Positions 30,243-42,646 of a stretch of 64,000 nt of DNA are shown here, piece after piece. A program made the position numbers and the translations under genes. How positions within the stretch are numbered: the stretch's first letter is position 1; the number at the start of each line of letters is the position of its first letter. The notes under the pieces are model-generated. The model was not told the origin of the DNA, searched no databases, and worked only from the letters and a program-made list of their open reading frames with translations. The DNA is taken from positions 17,422,001 to 17,486,000 of the forward strand of contig JBHGNT010000001.1 of the NCBI GenBank assembly GCA_043228905.1. Reading direction: 5' to 3'. The DNA is from Azolla caroliniana (taxonomy: Eukaryota; Polypodiophyta).

Positions 30243-31500
30243 TTTTGCTCGCAGTAGCCGCGACCAAGGGGTGGCACCTACATCAGATGGATGTAAAGAA
30301 TGCATTCCTGCAAGGTGACCTTGAGGAACGGGTGTACATGGTACAACCCCCCGGATTTCACTCTGGAACGAACTCCTCGGCAATATGCCGACTGAAGAAG
30401 TCCCTTTACGGACTGAAGCAAGCCCCGCGTGCCTAGAACGCGAAGATCACGCAACGACTGCGTTGGTTGGGCTTCGTCACGTCAAAATTGGACTCTTCCC
30501 TGTTCATCCGGAAAGGTCGACTCAGACCGGTTAGTATTTTACTGTATGTTGATGACTTGGTCATCACCGACGCCGACCTAGGAGAAATCGACCGCGTGAA
30601 GCTCCAGCTTGCGGCATCGTTCGACATGAAGGATCTGGGGGACCTTCATTACTTCCTCGGGATCGAAGTGATCCGTACCCCCGAAGGCATATTGATCAGC
30701 CAACGTCATTACGTGCTGAGTATGCTCTTCAAACTCGGGATGGCCGACTGTAAGTCCATCTCGACTCCTCTGGATAGAACCGTCAAGCTTCGTCCCGATA
30801 CGGGAAAGGTATGCGACCCGACGAGGTTCCGACAAATTGTCGGTAGCCTCATATACTTAACCATCACCCGACCCAACCTCAGTTATCGAGTCGGAGTGAT
30901 CAGTCAGTTCATGGCGCGACCTACCGAGGAGCACCTTCAGTGTGCGCGACGCGTACTTCGGTACGTAAGCGGCACTAAGGACCGCGGACTGCTATATCGG
31001 ACCGGTGCATCCGCGCAGTTAGTCGGCTACACTGATGCTGATTGGGCTGGCAACGCCGTCGATCGCCGATCCACGTCCGGATACGCGTTCTCCCTCGGGA
31101 GTGTCGCGATCGCGTGGAGCAGTAAGAAGCAACCGACAATTGCACTGTCGAGCACCGAAGCTGAGTACCGAGGAGCGGCTGTCGCGACATGCGAAGCCAT
31201 ATGGTTGAAGCGGCTTCTTAAGGACCTGCAAGAGGAGGTGTCAGATCCGACGACGATCTACTGCGACAACCTCAACAGCATCGAGCTCGCGAAAAACCCC
31301 GTTTTCCACACACGGACCAAGCACATTGAGGTGCACTACCATTTCGTCCGTGAGCGTGTCCTTTCCGGTGAAGTCGAACTTCAGTACGTGCCGACGGATC
31401 GGCAGACTGCCGACATCTTCACAAAGCCGCTTGGTCTGGACAAGTTGCAGCAATTCTCAGGTTCGCTCGGGTTGCGTCACCTTGATGTGCCAAACTTGAG
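30243..31500 (+). pseudogene. RT and RNase H of copia B
   Basis: Resumes within RT at [18 protein letters not shown] and stays open except for one TAG at 30,436, where Trp is expected. It has the LLYVDDLVI catalytic box, DLGDLHYFLGIEV, then RNase H with [22 protein letters not shown] and ADIFTKPLG. It is very close to copia A and E. An internal polypurine tract (ACTTGAGGGGGAGA, about 31,493-31,506) falls at the same place as in copia A. Confidence 0.9.
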
Positions 31501-32131
31501 GGGGAGAACAGTCCCGAACGACCAAGCAAGGCAGCAGGAAAGGAGCGGACACGGCGACACCGAGTCAGTTGATAAGTTCGACATCGGATCGGCTAAAGAA
31601 GCCGAGGGCGGACCCGCGGAAAAGTTCGGAAGCAGACAGAAGGGGAGCAACCGAAGGAGAGAGCCGAAGCCAACCACGCATGGGGAAGATGACGCCATCG
31701 AAGGCGAGAAGACCGAAGACGAGTTGGAGACAACCAACTCGGACGAGAACGAAAACCGATCGGAGGTAGCCGAGTCGGTTCGGATGTTTGATTCAGACAC
31801 GTTGAATCAACCGAGGCCCAAGCGGAAGAAAAGGCAGCAGAAGAAGTGTCGACACCGCAACAGCAGAAGAGCTGATAAGGGCCGCATGAGCAGACGAGCC
31901 GACCGGAAGGGTCGAAGCGCGCAGAGTCGAACAGGTCGAGGAGCGCGAGCGAGGCGTGAAGACAGGAGGAACCGGAGCTGTGTGCCCGAGGATCTCGAGA
32001 ACCTCAAGTTGAGCTTGAGGGGGAGTGTTGAGAGACAAGCTCAACATCGGCCGGATCGGCTGAAGAAGCCGAGGACCGGATCGGTTGGGACCGATCGGTT
32101 AGGCCGAGTGCGTAAACCGGGAGGTCGTTAG
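31501..32131 (+). pseudogene. C-terminal extension of copia B Pol, open through the 3' LTR start
   Basis: The RNase H frame continues without a stop for about 210 codons past the internal polypurine tract, through the second tract (GCTTGAGGGGGA at about 32,013-32,024) and into the LTR until 32,131. It includes EKTEDELETTNSDENENRSE, then PKRKKRQQKK and a basic Arg-rich tail with RTGRGARARR. The same order (acidic block, then basic tail) appears in copia A and E, so this is probably a selected coding region of the family. No domain recognised; RNA or DNA binding by the tail is a guess. Confidence 0.6.
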
Positions 32132-32419
32132 GAAAGATATTCCGTGAGGAATATATTTGGGAGTTAGTGTAGGAGCTCTCAATGAGGATTGAAGTACTGT
32201 CAGTACTTCGATCAGTCCTTCTACGACTTGTATAAAAGTGTTCTCTGAGCACGTCTTATGTACAGACTGAGTATTATTGTTGAATATAGTTTTTGTGTCT
32301 TCTCTCTCACTCTCTCTGTCTCTCCCGCGTATACCGTGTAAGCTCAAGCTCTCCATTAAACCTGAGTTTCCTTCCTTCTGTTCGGTCTTAATACCTGCTT
32401 CCGCACGCTACTTTTTACA
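32026..32419 (+). repeat. 3' LTR of copia B
   Basis: 394 bp, TGTTGAGAGACAAGCTCAACA to CTTTTTACA, followed by target copy ATTCT. Confidence 0.95.
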
Positions 32420-32436
32420 ATTCTCATCGTTAGTAC

Positions 32437-32735
32437 TGTTGGCATATAAGGCCGACTCCTTCCACCTTGTATTTGTTCGAGTGTGAACTCGACAATAAGT
32501 TAGGGCTTAGTAAATAAGCGAATACCTAACATTGTAATGAGTGACGACGAAAAAAGACGATTATAATCTCTGAGAGAGAAAAACATGTTGTGCAGAAAGA
32601 AGAAGCTTTCCATTAAAGCTTGCAACTGTGTAAGTCTATATCTGCCTTCTCTATCTTCTGTGTGTATGTTGTTTGTTGTTCATAGCCATACAATCCGAAC
32701 ACACACTTCCGCATAATTGTCAACATTAACCAACA
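32437..32735 (+). repeat. 5' LTR of copia C
   Basis: 299 bp, TGTTGGCATATAAGGCCGACT to CCAACA, two bases before the tRNA-Met primer site. Confidence 0.94.
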
Positions 32736-32831
32736 AGTGGTATCAGAGCAGTGTTTTGCTGTGCGGCGGCAATAGATAATAGAAGAAGAAGCTGAAAGAA
32801 AAGATCAGGTCAAAAACATCAAATCCATAGA

Positions 32832-33462
32832 ATGAATATGGCTTCAACATTCGGAACATGAGTTGAAATTAGAAAGTTCGACGGCAAAAACTTTGCCTTG
32901 TGGAAAGAGATGATGCAGGATGTGCTGATTATTCGAAGACAGGTCGAAGCCATTCGGCATAATGAAAAGGCTACTTCGATGACAAGAAGAGTGGAGATCA
33001 ATGGACGAAATAACACACTCCACTATCCGAATGCATTTGGCTGAAAACATCTATTTCAGCATGGCAAAAGAGACGAGAACGTTCTCATTGTGGGAGAAAT
33101 TACAGGCCGTATATGAGAAGAAGTCCTCATCTTCAAAACTTATCTTGATGAAACAATTGTTCAACATGAAGATGAAAGAGACCGATCCAGCAACCTCCCA
33201 CATCAACACCTTCAACCGGGTGTTTTCAGAGCTCTCGTCCCAAGGGATCAACTTCGAAGAAGTGAAGGCCCTTGCCCTCCTATCGAGCTTGCCGGCGAGT
33301 TGGGAGGTATTCTGCACAACATACGCCAATAGCCAACCGATCCTGAATTTGGACGAAACAACTGGCCAAGTCCTCATAGAGGACATTAGACGAACATCGA
33401 TGGGACTATCCATCGACGAGTCGGTAGAAGCCCACCACTTGACTGAGTCGTTCAACCGATAG
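32832..33462 (+). pseudogene. gag of copia C
   Basis: ATG 32,832 is followed by TGA after eight codons; the capsid continues in shifting frames with VEIRKFDGKNFALWK. From 33,001 it is open to 33,462 with LWEKLQAVYEKKSSSSK, LSSLPASWE and VLIEDIRR, the UBN2-type copia capsid pattern. The zinc-knuckle region between 33,463 and 33,750 is frameshifted and not clearly conserved. Confidence 0.82.
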
Positions 33463-33750
33463 AGTCGACTGAAAGAACAAGCCGACAGAACCGGTCGATG
33501 ATATAGTCGGTTGAGAACGAGGGGAGACGGATAGTGGTCGAAGTAAAAAACGGGCTGAACAAGCGAGTACTACACACGCTGTAGGAAAGCTGGCCACAAT
33601 ATTTCCGATTGCTAGTCGATAAAAAGAAAAGAGAGTGGTTGGCGATCCGAGCGGAATCGGGGACGTTCCGACTCAGACCACTCTCCAGTCGGCAACCAGA
33701 TCAATGTTGCCGACACCCGATCCGGAGAAATCCTCTCTCTAGAGGATTCG

Positions 33751-35131
33751 ATGATCAGAGAAGTCCTCTACAGTTCACAAGTTGCACACACGTGGCTACT
33801 AGACTCTAGGGCCACATTTCACGTGACCCCCAACGTTGAATGGTTCTCGAACTATTCAGCCGATGCCAACGGCACAATCCGACTGGGAAACGAGCAGGAG
33901 TGCAAGATAGCCGGAACCGGGGAGGTTCCCATCAGATTGCCAAATGGCAACACATTAACCATGTACCGAGTTCGGCACATACCCGATCTAAAGAGGAGTC
34001 TGGTCTCCATCGACATGTTAGCCGAAGACAGGTATCGAACGACTCTACACGAGTCGACATGGGTGATCAGCCAAGGAAACCTCAAAAACAGTAGTGGGCG
34101 TAAGTATAATAATCTATACCCATTGATGGCGATCAACCCTGAAGGGGCTGTGAACGTAGTCGAGAAAACTGACCCGAATTTATGGCATGACCGACTTGGC
34201 CACATGTCTCAAGCCGGACTTGATCGGATGATGTCGGTCAGCTACATACCGAAACTCTAGGCAAAGATGGACTTTTGCGAGCACTGTCAATATGGGAAAC
34301 AGACCCGAAGTCCGCACTCTCCACTATGAGACGGTACGACAACCCCTAGAGCTTGTGCACACAGACATATGTGGGCCCAATGCCAGAGCGATCACTAGGA
34401 GGCTTCTGGTACTTCATCACATTCGTAGATGACTGTACACGGAAAGTTTGGGCATACTTCATCAAGTCCAAATATGAAGCGCTCGAGGTCTTCAATCGAT
34501 GGATATCTGAAGTGGAGAACCGGTCGGGACACAGAGTGAAGACACTTCGATCCGACAACGGAGGTGAGTACACCTCCAGAGCCTTCAAACAGTACCTGTC
34601 TGAAAAAGGGATCCGACATCAAAAGACCGTTCCTTACACACCCATGCAAAATGGGGTGGCTGAACGGATCAACCGAACGATCCAGGAGAGGGTGATGACA
34701 ATGCTCTAGCAAGCCGGACTGAAGCTGGAATTCTGGGCCGAGGCATTGCCGACGGCAGTGTACCTTATAAATCTAGCACCGTCAAGAGCAATCAGGCTCG
34801 AAGTGCCACATGCACTATGGTCAGGTAATCAACCGACCTACAATAGGCTCCGTATATTCGGATGTGACGCCTACGCGTTCATCCCCAGGGAAAAAAGGAT
34901 GAAGTTGCCACCCCATGCAACAAAGTGCATATTTCTCAGTTATGGAACGATGGGGACTTCGGCTACTGGCTATGGGACCCTGAGAACCGGAAATTGATCC
35001 TGAGCAACGACGTAGTCTTCAATGAAGACTCTATCTTCTCTCAGAGGAATCGGCAGAAAATAGTGGGCAAGAAGGTATCCTTCGAAGATGACAACGTCAT
35101 CGTAGAAAGATCGACCCACCGGGCCGAATAA
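33751..35131 (+). pseudogene. Protease and integrase of copia C
   Basis: Protease motif HTWLLDSRATFHVTP (DSG changed to DSR). The integrase finger has LWHDRLGHMSQAGLDR and, after a stop at 34,258, CEHCQYGKQTR. The core has VHTDICGP, FVDDCTRKVW, RSDNGGEYTS and MQNGVAERINRT, so the D,D,E set is present. Stops and phase changes occur near 34,258, 34,329, 34,707 and 34,945. The IN C-terminus reads LRIFGCDAYAFIPREKR. Confidence 0.85.
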
Positions 35132-35518
35132 GAGAGTCAACAAACAGTTGAACTCCAACCAGCCAACAACGTCCCAGCTGACACTGAATCGGCAATAAGT
35201 CCCAACGTCGAACTCAACGACAAAGTCATCAAAGACAGAGCCGACTCGACGAAGGTTGATCAAGGCAGAGTCAACAAGGGACAAGTCAGAAAAAAGTCGA
35301 CAACAACCGCAAGGGAGAACAACCACATACCGCCGAAATCCCAAATCGGGGGCGGAATACCAAACAAGACTCCTGACTCAACTAGTTCAAGAAATGCCGA
35401 TCGAAGAATCTGAACCGAATAATACGGCACCCCGGAGATCTGGACGAGCTCAAAGGCAAACAAAGTTTTTATCAACCGGGCCTCGACTATGTCAACTACA
35501 CGGATGCAGGTGAACCAA

Positions 35519-36753
35519 GCACGTATGAAGAAGCTATGGCTGTACTGGATGCTGAAACATGGCTCCAAGCCATGAAATCCGAAATGGACTCAATTCATCA
35601 ATATCAGACATGGGAGCTGGTCGAACTACCATTAGGAAGAAAGCCACACTACCTTGCAAATGGGTATTCCGATACAAATATGTATCCGACTCAGAGAAAC
35701 CCAAGTACAAAGCTCGGCTTGTCGCAAAAGGATCCAAACATGAATATGGGGTCGACTACGACGAGATATTCTCACCAGTAGTCAAGATGACCACCCTCCG
35801 ACTCCTAGGAGTCGTAGCGACAGAAGACCTAAAGCTCGAGCAGATGGACGTAAAGACGACATTCCTACACGGAGATCTGGAAGAAGACATATACATGTCT
35901 CAACCGGCAGGATTCACGGCGACCGGAGAGGACAATCACCTCGTATGCAGACTAAAGAAAAGTCTATATGGCCTCAAACAAGTGCCAAGAATGTGGTACC
36001 AGAAGTTCGACTCCCACATAAGGCAGCTTGGATACAACAAATCAGACTCTGACCCATGCATATATGTTCGGAAACTGGCCGACGAGTCCAAGATCTATCT
36101 GATCCTTTATGTCGATGACATGTTGGTTCCAGGGAGCAATCAAGCAAAGATCGGAAAGCTCAAGCGGAGCCTTCACGCAAAGTTCGTGATGAAGGAACTA
36201 GGACAAGCCCGACACATATTGGGCATGAGGATAGAGCGAAATAGGACGACCAGGACTCTCTGACTCTCCCAATCCGACTACATCCGCAAGGTGCTGAAGC
36301 GCTTCAACATGAAGAATGTGAAGCCAGCATCGACACCGCTTCCGATGTCGATCAGACTATCAGATAGAGACTCTCCTGCAACGGACCAGGACAAAGAGCT
36401 TCCAGGAAAGATACCCTACGCATTGGCAGTAGGAAGTATCATGTATGCAATGGTGGCGACCCGACCTGACCTAGCCTATGTCGTAGGGGTGGTCAGCCGG
36501 TACATGTCAAACCCAAGAAAGAAGAATTGGGAGGTCGTCAAGCACATCCTTAGGTATCTGAAAGGAACCACGGATGTACAACTGACATTCGGTTCGACAA
36601 CATCAACTGAAGTCGAAGGCTACACCGATTCAGACTATGACGGAAACACGAACAATCGGAAATTGACATCAAGCTACATATTCACCTATGGTGGCGGTGC
36701 GATATCATGGAGGTCGAAACTTCAAGAGTGCACGACTCTGTCTACCACAGAAG
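35519..36753 (+). pseudogene. RT and first part of RNase H of copia C
   Basis: Starts around YEEAMAVLDAETWLQAM. RT has QMDVKTTFLHGDLEEDIY, SLYGLKQVPRMWYQ and LILYVDDMLV (YVDD intact, about 36,110). RNase H starts with EGYTDSDYDGN and stops at LSTTE, where copia D is inserted. Stops at 36,261 and a frameshift near 35,640 inactivate it. Confidence 0.87.
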
Positions 36754-37313
36754 TGACGGGAACTCACTGCTCCTTATGCGCAACGCTCGGCCACAACTGA
36801 GATTCTTTTCATACACAGAAAACGGGAAATAAAACACGACACAAAGGAGAGGAAGATACACAGGAGGTTTACGTGGAAAACCCAAAGAGGTAAAAACCAC
36901 GGCAGCCCACAGGCTGCAAACTGTCACTATGTGAGAATGTACAACAGTGAGTTCACTGAGGCAACGACCTCGTGCTCACAGATCTTCGCCACACGCGGTG
37001 GTTACAAAAGAGGCAACGACCTCTTTCTCTCTCTTTGTACACTATTACGTGCTCTCTCTTCTTCTTGCACCAACAAGAAAAAAATGACAACAGCAGTTAC
37101 TAAAAGTTTGCCCTAAGTCATATTTATACTAGTACGACTTTTCGGCTATTTACAAATGTAGCCTCGATAGGCTCTCAGAAACATATTTACGAATATGTCT
37201 CTTCATCCGGTTCATATCGGGTCTGTACCATCCGGCTCTCCGTAGCCGGGTATTCCTCATCCGGTCTTCACCAGGTCTGTATCATCCGGCTCTCCGTAGC
37301 CGGGTACTCCTCA
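36754..37313 (-). repeat. Copia D outer LTR piece (left, reversed)
   Basis: Reverse complement of the 3' part of the LTR, down to the 54-bp repeat region ending TACTCCTCA. It shares the variant CTATCGAGG with 37,317-37,757 but not with the solo LTR, indicating that these two pieces are the LTR pair of one element. Confidence 0.85.
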
Positions 37314-37316
37314 ACA

Positions 37317-37757
37317 GTAAATATGTTTCTGAGAGCCTATCGAGGTTACATTTGTAAATAGCCAAAAAGTCATACTAGTATAAATATGACTTAGGGCAAA
37401 CTTTTAGTAACTGTTGTTGTCATTTTTTTCTTGTTGGTGCAAGAAGAAGAGAGAGCACGTAATAGTGTACAGAGAGAGAGAGAGAAAGAGGTCGTTGCCT
37501 CTTTTGTAACCGCCGCGTGTGGCGAAGATCTGTGAGCACGAGGTCGTTGCCTCAGTGAACTCACTGTTGTACATTCTCACATAGTGACAGTTTGCAGCCT
37601 GTGGGCTGCCGTGGTTTTTCCCTCTTTGGGTTTTCCACGTAAACCTCCTGTGTATCTTCCTCTCCTTTGTGTCGTGTTTTATTTCCCGTTTTCTGTGTAT
37701 GAAAAGAATCTCGGTTGTGGCCAAGCGTTACGCATAAGGAGCAGTGAGGTCCCGTCA
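37317..37757 (+). repeat. Copia D inner LTR piece (left, forward)
   Basis: Starts abruptly at GTAAATATGTTTCTG, the middle of the LTR, and ends GTCCCGTCA before AG and the primer site TGGTATCAGAGC (37,760-37,771). It contains a hairpin GCAGCCTGTGGGCTGC. Confidence 0.87.
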
Positions 37758-37797
37758 AGTGGTATCAGAGCGAAACGACACAGAAAATGGACGCGCC

Positions 37798-40700
37798 ATG
37801 TTCAAGCTCACCGGCTCCAACTATTCAGTGTGGAAGTCGAAGATGAGGGACATGCTCGTTGTTAAAGACCTATGGCTGCCGGTTCAGTTCGGGGACAAGA
37901 GACCGGACAAAATCGACGCCGCGATATGGGAGGTGATGCACATGAAGACAACGGCATACATACGGTGCTTCATCGACATGAGCCTGTACAACAACTTCAA
38001 TGAAGAGAGCAAGGCTCATGAGCTCTAGGAGAAGATCGACATAATGTTTCAAAACAAAAATGCTGTCAATCAGGTTTCGGTATTCCGGAAGCTAGTAAGA
38101 CTCCGGTACCAAGATGGCTCCAGCATGGCAGAGCATATGAATGCCTTCCAGGGGCTGATACACCAGGCAACGTCATTGGAAGTACCTCTGGCCGATCAGG
38201 TACTAGCGCTACTCCTGCTCGGTTCCCTCCCGGATAGCTGGGAGACGTTGGTTGTCACTTTGGGCAACGCCGGGCCGGAAGGAAAACGGTTATCCCTAGC
38301 AAGAGTAAAGTCGAGCTTGCTAGATGAGGAGGCGCGTCGGAAAGACAAAGATACGAGCTCCGATTCCAAAGCGCTTCTTACCGAATCGGAACGCGGAAGA
38401 TAGAGAAACCGTAGTCCCCAGAACCGGGAGAAGTCGGGGACACGGTCAAAGTCAAGGGGGAGGCCTACTTGCTTCTATTGCGGCAAGCCGGGACACTTCC
38501 AAAAGAACTGTAGGCATTTCCGTAAAGACAAGGAAACCGACGGTACCGATTCGAAGCAAACCCCGGACCGGAACGGTAAAGACCGGAGGGGGCCGGACCG
38601 GAAGGGAACGTCGGCAATCGCGGCAAGTGAAGAAGAGTTGATGCTCATCACCGAGGAGTGTGAGATAAACCTTGCCGGCGACGAGATGACCTAGCTGGTA
38701 GACTCCGGAGCATCGTTCCACCTTACCCCGGACCGGAAATGCTTCTCATCCTACTCAGCCGGTGATCATGGCTGTGTCCGGATGGGGAATGAAGGTACAT
38801 GCCGAATTGTCGGCATAGGAGACGTGTGGCTGTCAACACCAACCGGATGCAAGTTGCTGCTGAAGGATGTCCGACACGTTCCGGAGGTTCGTCTGAACCT
38901 GATATCAGCCGGTCGGCTAGATGATGAAGCCTACACGGGTAGCATCCGGAATGGTGTCATGAAGTTCAGCAAAGGGATCCTGATTGTGGCTCGGGCCCGG
39001 AAGGTAAACACATTGTACCTGATGAATGCCCGGTTATGTCCGGAAGAAGTGAACGTGGCATCCGACACTGCCGGTGAGCTGTGGCACAAGAGGCTGGGTC
39101 ATATGAGCGAGAAGAGGATGAAGAGGCTTGCAGACGACAACCTCATTCCAGTGAAGAACGTGCACGTGGAGAAGTGCACTGATTGTCTGGCTGGTAAGCA
39201 AAACCGGACCTCCTTTCGATCAAGGCCACCGATGAGACGTAATGCACCACTGGAGTTGGTGCATACGGATGTGTGTCATGTAGACACGAAGTCACATGCC
39301 GGAGCGCAGTACTTCGTGACGTTCATAGATGACCACAGCTGGAAGCTGTGGGCCAGACTGTTGAAGACAAAGGACCATGTGTTATCCGTCTTCAAAGAGC
39401 TCCACGCGAGAGTGGAAAGAGAAACCAGCCGGAAGATGAAGGCGGTTCGAGCAGATAACGGAGGAGAGTACCGGGGGCAGTTCGAGGAGTACTACCGCTC
39501 GAAGGGATTCCGGCTCGAATTTACTGTGCCGAAGACGCCAGAACTAAATGGACTGGCCGAGAGGATGAACCGGACCATAATGGAGAGGGTCCGGAGTATG
39601 CTAGCGCATGCAAAACTACCCAAGAAGTTTTGGGCTGAGGCACTGTCGACGGCGACATACGTGATAAATAGATCACCCTCAGTACCCTTGGACGGAGACA
39701 TGCCACAGAGAGTGTGGACCGGTAAGGAAGTATCCTACCGGCATCTGAAGGTGTTCGGGTGTCTCGCTTACGTGCATGTAGGTAAGAACCGGAGAGGTAA
39801 GTTAGATCCAAAGACCCGGCCATGCATATTCCTCGGTTACGGTGACGATGAGTTCGGCTACCGAGTGTGGGACCCGGTCGACAAGAAGGTATTCCAGAGT
39901 CGAGATATTATCTTCATGGAGGACAAGACGCTCGCCGACTGGGAGTCAGAGAAGAAGATAATGAACTCTGAGTCGACCGGTAAGGATAGACTCTATGATG
40001 AGCAGACCCAACCGGCAATCGAGGAACCAGCCGGTTACGGTGAGGATACCGAACCAGCAGAAGAAGAGGTAGAGGAAGCTGATACCGGAACCAGCCAAGA
40101 CCCCGAATTGGATTCGGATGAAGAGCAAATGGAGGAGCTGGTTACCGAAGCCCGAAGACGGAGATATCCTCTTAGAGAGAGAAAGGCCCCTCGGATATTT
40201 CCGGATGCAGAGCATGTTCTGCTGACTGATGAGGGGGAGCCGGAAAGCTTCGAAGAAGTGAAGGAAGACACCCATAGCCGAAAATGGTTAAGTGCCATGC
40301 AGGACGAGATGGATTCCTTGCATGAGAACCATACATACGAATTGGTGGAGTTGCCGAAAGGAAAGCGGGCACTCCGAAACAAGTGGGTGTACAAGTTGAA
40401 ACCGGGAGATGCCGGCAACCCCCCCAGATACAAAGCCAGGATCGTGGTGAAGGGGTTCCAACAGAAGAAGGGCGTGGACTTTGACGAGATATTTGCCCCG
40501 GTAGTAAAGATGACCTCCATCCGGACGGTGCTGAGTATAGCAGCAAGCATGGACCTCGAGGTAAAGCAGCTGGACGTGAAGACAACATTCCTTCACGGCG
40601 ACCTCGAAGAGGAGATCTACATGCAGCAACCGGAAGGTTTCGTGGAGAAAGGGAAGGAGCACCTGGTATGTCGGTTGAAGAAGAGCCTGTACGGACTGAA

Positions 40701-41808
40701 GCAGGCTCCCCGACAATGGTACCGGAAGTTCGACTCCTTCATGACCGATCAAGGGTACCACAAGACGCAGGCCGATCACTGCGTGTTTGTGAAGAAGTTT
40801 GAAGGAGGAGACTTCCTGATACTCCTTCTGTACGTGGATGACATGTTGATCGTCGGACGAGACCAAGTAAAAATACGGATGCTGAAGAAGGCTCTCAACC
40901 GGACCTTCTCAATGAAAGACTTGGGTCCGGCAAGACAGATGCTGGGGATGCACATCATCCGTAACCGGAAAGCGAAGCAATTATGGCTATCACAGGAGAA
41001 GTACGTGACAAAGGTGCTTCACCGGTTCAACATGTCAGATGCAAAACCGGTCGGATCGACACTTCCGGCAAACTGCAGGCTATCCGGTAAGCAAAGCCCT
41101 AAGACGAAAGCAGAGAAGGTGGATATGATGAAGATTCCATATGCCTCTGCCGTCGGGAGCTTGATGTACGCAATGGTTTGTACTCGACCGGACATTGGAT
41201 ACGCAGTCGGAGTGGTGAGCTGGTTTATGAGCAATCCTGGCAAGGAGCACTGGAACGCGGTCAAATGGATACTCCGGTATTTGAAGGGCACTTCAAATAT
41301 GTGTCTCCGATTCGGCTCCGGAAAACCTCAACTGGACGGTTTCACCGATTCGGACATGTTGGCTGATGTGGATACCAGCCGGTCTACATCCGGGTATGTG
41401 ATGACATATGCAGGGGGAGCTGTTTCGTGGTAGTCGAGGCTGCAGAAGACGGTTGCATTGTCAACCACAGAGGCGGAGTACATGGCGGCTGTGGAAGCCG
41501 GCAAGGAAATATTATGGATGAAGAACTTCATGGGAGAGCTCGGTATCCGGCAAGAGGAATACCGACTCTACTGCGACAGTCAAAGTGCCATCCACCTTGC
41601 TAAGAATGCGGCCTACCATTCCCGGACGAAGCATATCCAACGGAGGTATCACTGGATCCGGGAAAGAGTAGATGACCAGGAGTTCGCACTGACGAAGATC
41701 CACACGGCCGAGAATGGGTCAGATATGCTGACCAAAGTGCTGACACCCGACAAGATGGACGCATGCCGGAAGAGGATCGGACTGGTAAGACACCCCATGC
41801 CGGAGTGA
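37798..41808 (+). pseudogene. gag-pol of copia D (one frame, few stops)
   Basis: A single frame encodes the complete polyprotein apart from stops at 38,026, 38,401, 38,692 and 41,431. Gag starts near MFKLTGSNYSVWKSKM; an upstream ATG (37,787) is out of frame. The zinc knuckle CFYCGKPGHFQKNC (38,470) is intact. Protease LVDSGASFHLTP (38,695) keeps its DSG. Integrase has LWHKRLGH and CTDCLAGKQ (finger), LVHTDVCH, RADNGGEY and LNGLAERMN (D,D,E). RT has LLYVDDMLIV (about 40,828). RNase H has DGFTDSDM, STTEAEYMA, YCDSQSAIHL and GSDMLTK. The stops are TAG/TGA where Gln, Arg or Trp are expected, as C-to-T changes would produce. Close to functional. Confidence 0.93.
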
Positions 41809-41818
41809 AGGGGGAGTT

Positions 41819-42008
41819 TGTTGGGAGACAGGTCCCTCCGGATGGGAAGGGAGAAGAACAGTGCCGATGAACAAACTCGGTCAAGGCCGAAACCGTATGA
41901 GGAGGATCCGGCTACGGAGAGCCGGATGGTGCAGGCCCGGTATGAACCGGATGAGGAGTACCCGGCTATAGAGAGCCAGATGGTGCAGGCCCGGTATGAA
42001 CCGGATGA
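41819..42008 (+). repeat. Copia D inner LTR piece (right, forward)
   Basis: First 190 bp of the LTR (TGTTGGGAGACAGGTCCCTCC...) directly after the polypurine tract GAAGGGGGAGTT (41,807-41,818). It ends abruptly at CCGGATGA, the partner breakpoint of the left junction. Confidence 0.85.
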
Positions 42009-42019
42009 AACATATTTAC

Positions 42020-42646
42020 TGTTGGGAGACAGGTCCCTCCGGATGGGATGGGAAACGGTATGAGGAGTACCCGGCTACGGAGAGCCGGATGATACAAGCC
42101 CGGTGTGAACCGGATGAGGAGTACCCGGCTACGGAGAGCCGGATGGTGCAGAACCGGTATGAACCGGAGGAAGAGACATATTCGTAAATATGTTTCTGAG
42201 AGCCCATTGTGACTACATTTGTAAATAGCCGAAAAGTCATATTAGTATAAATATGACTTAGGGCAAACTTTTAGTAATATTTTTTTGTTAGTTGCTGTTA
42301 TTCTTTTTCTTGTTGGTGCAAGAAGAAGAGAGAGCGCGTAACTGTACAGAGAGAGAGAGAGAGAGAGAACGAGGTCGTTGCCTCTGTTGTAACCGCCGCC
42401 TGTGGCGAAGATCGTGAGTCCGAGGTCGTTGCCTCCGTGTACTCACTGTTTTGTACATTCATACATAGTGATAGTTTGCAGCCTGTGGGCTGCCGTGGTT
42501 TTTTCCCCTAATTTGGGATTTTCCACGTTAACCTCCTGTGTACCATTTCTCTTCTTTGTGTCGTGTTCTATTTCCCGTTTTCTGTGTATGAAAAGAATCT
42601 CGGTTGTGGCCGAGTCTTGCGCATAAGGAACGACAAGTTCCCGTCA
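42020..42646 (+). repeat. Solo LTR of the copia D family
   Basis: 627 bp from TGTTGGGAGACAGG to GTTCCCGTCA between two TTTAC copies (42,015-42,019 and 42,647-42,651). It inserted into the palindromic ACATATT/TAAATATGT spot of the copia D LTR before the inversion, because the left junction (37,312-37,326) carries a reversed copy of its first bases. Confidence 0.8.

Larger units (their letters stand above)
23680..32419 (+). mobile_element. Copia B (same family as copia A), with an internal Ty3 insertion and deletion
   Basis: 8,740 bp between identical target copies ATTCT (23,675-23,679 and 32,420-32,424). LTRs are 23,680-24,073 and 32,026-32,419, each 394 bp, differing at about nine positions by eye. 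The left part has primer site and gag (to about 25,012); the right part resumes inside RT at 30,243. Between them lies a minus-strand Ty3 fragment. Compared with copia A, roughly 2.1 kb (end of gag, protease, integrase, start of RT) is missing, so a deletion accompanied or followed the Ty3 insertion. Confidence 0.92.
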
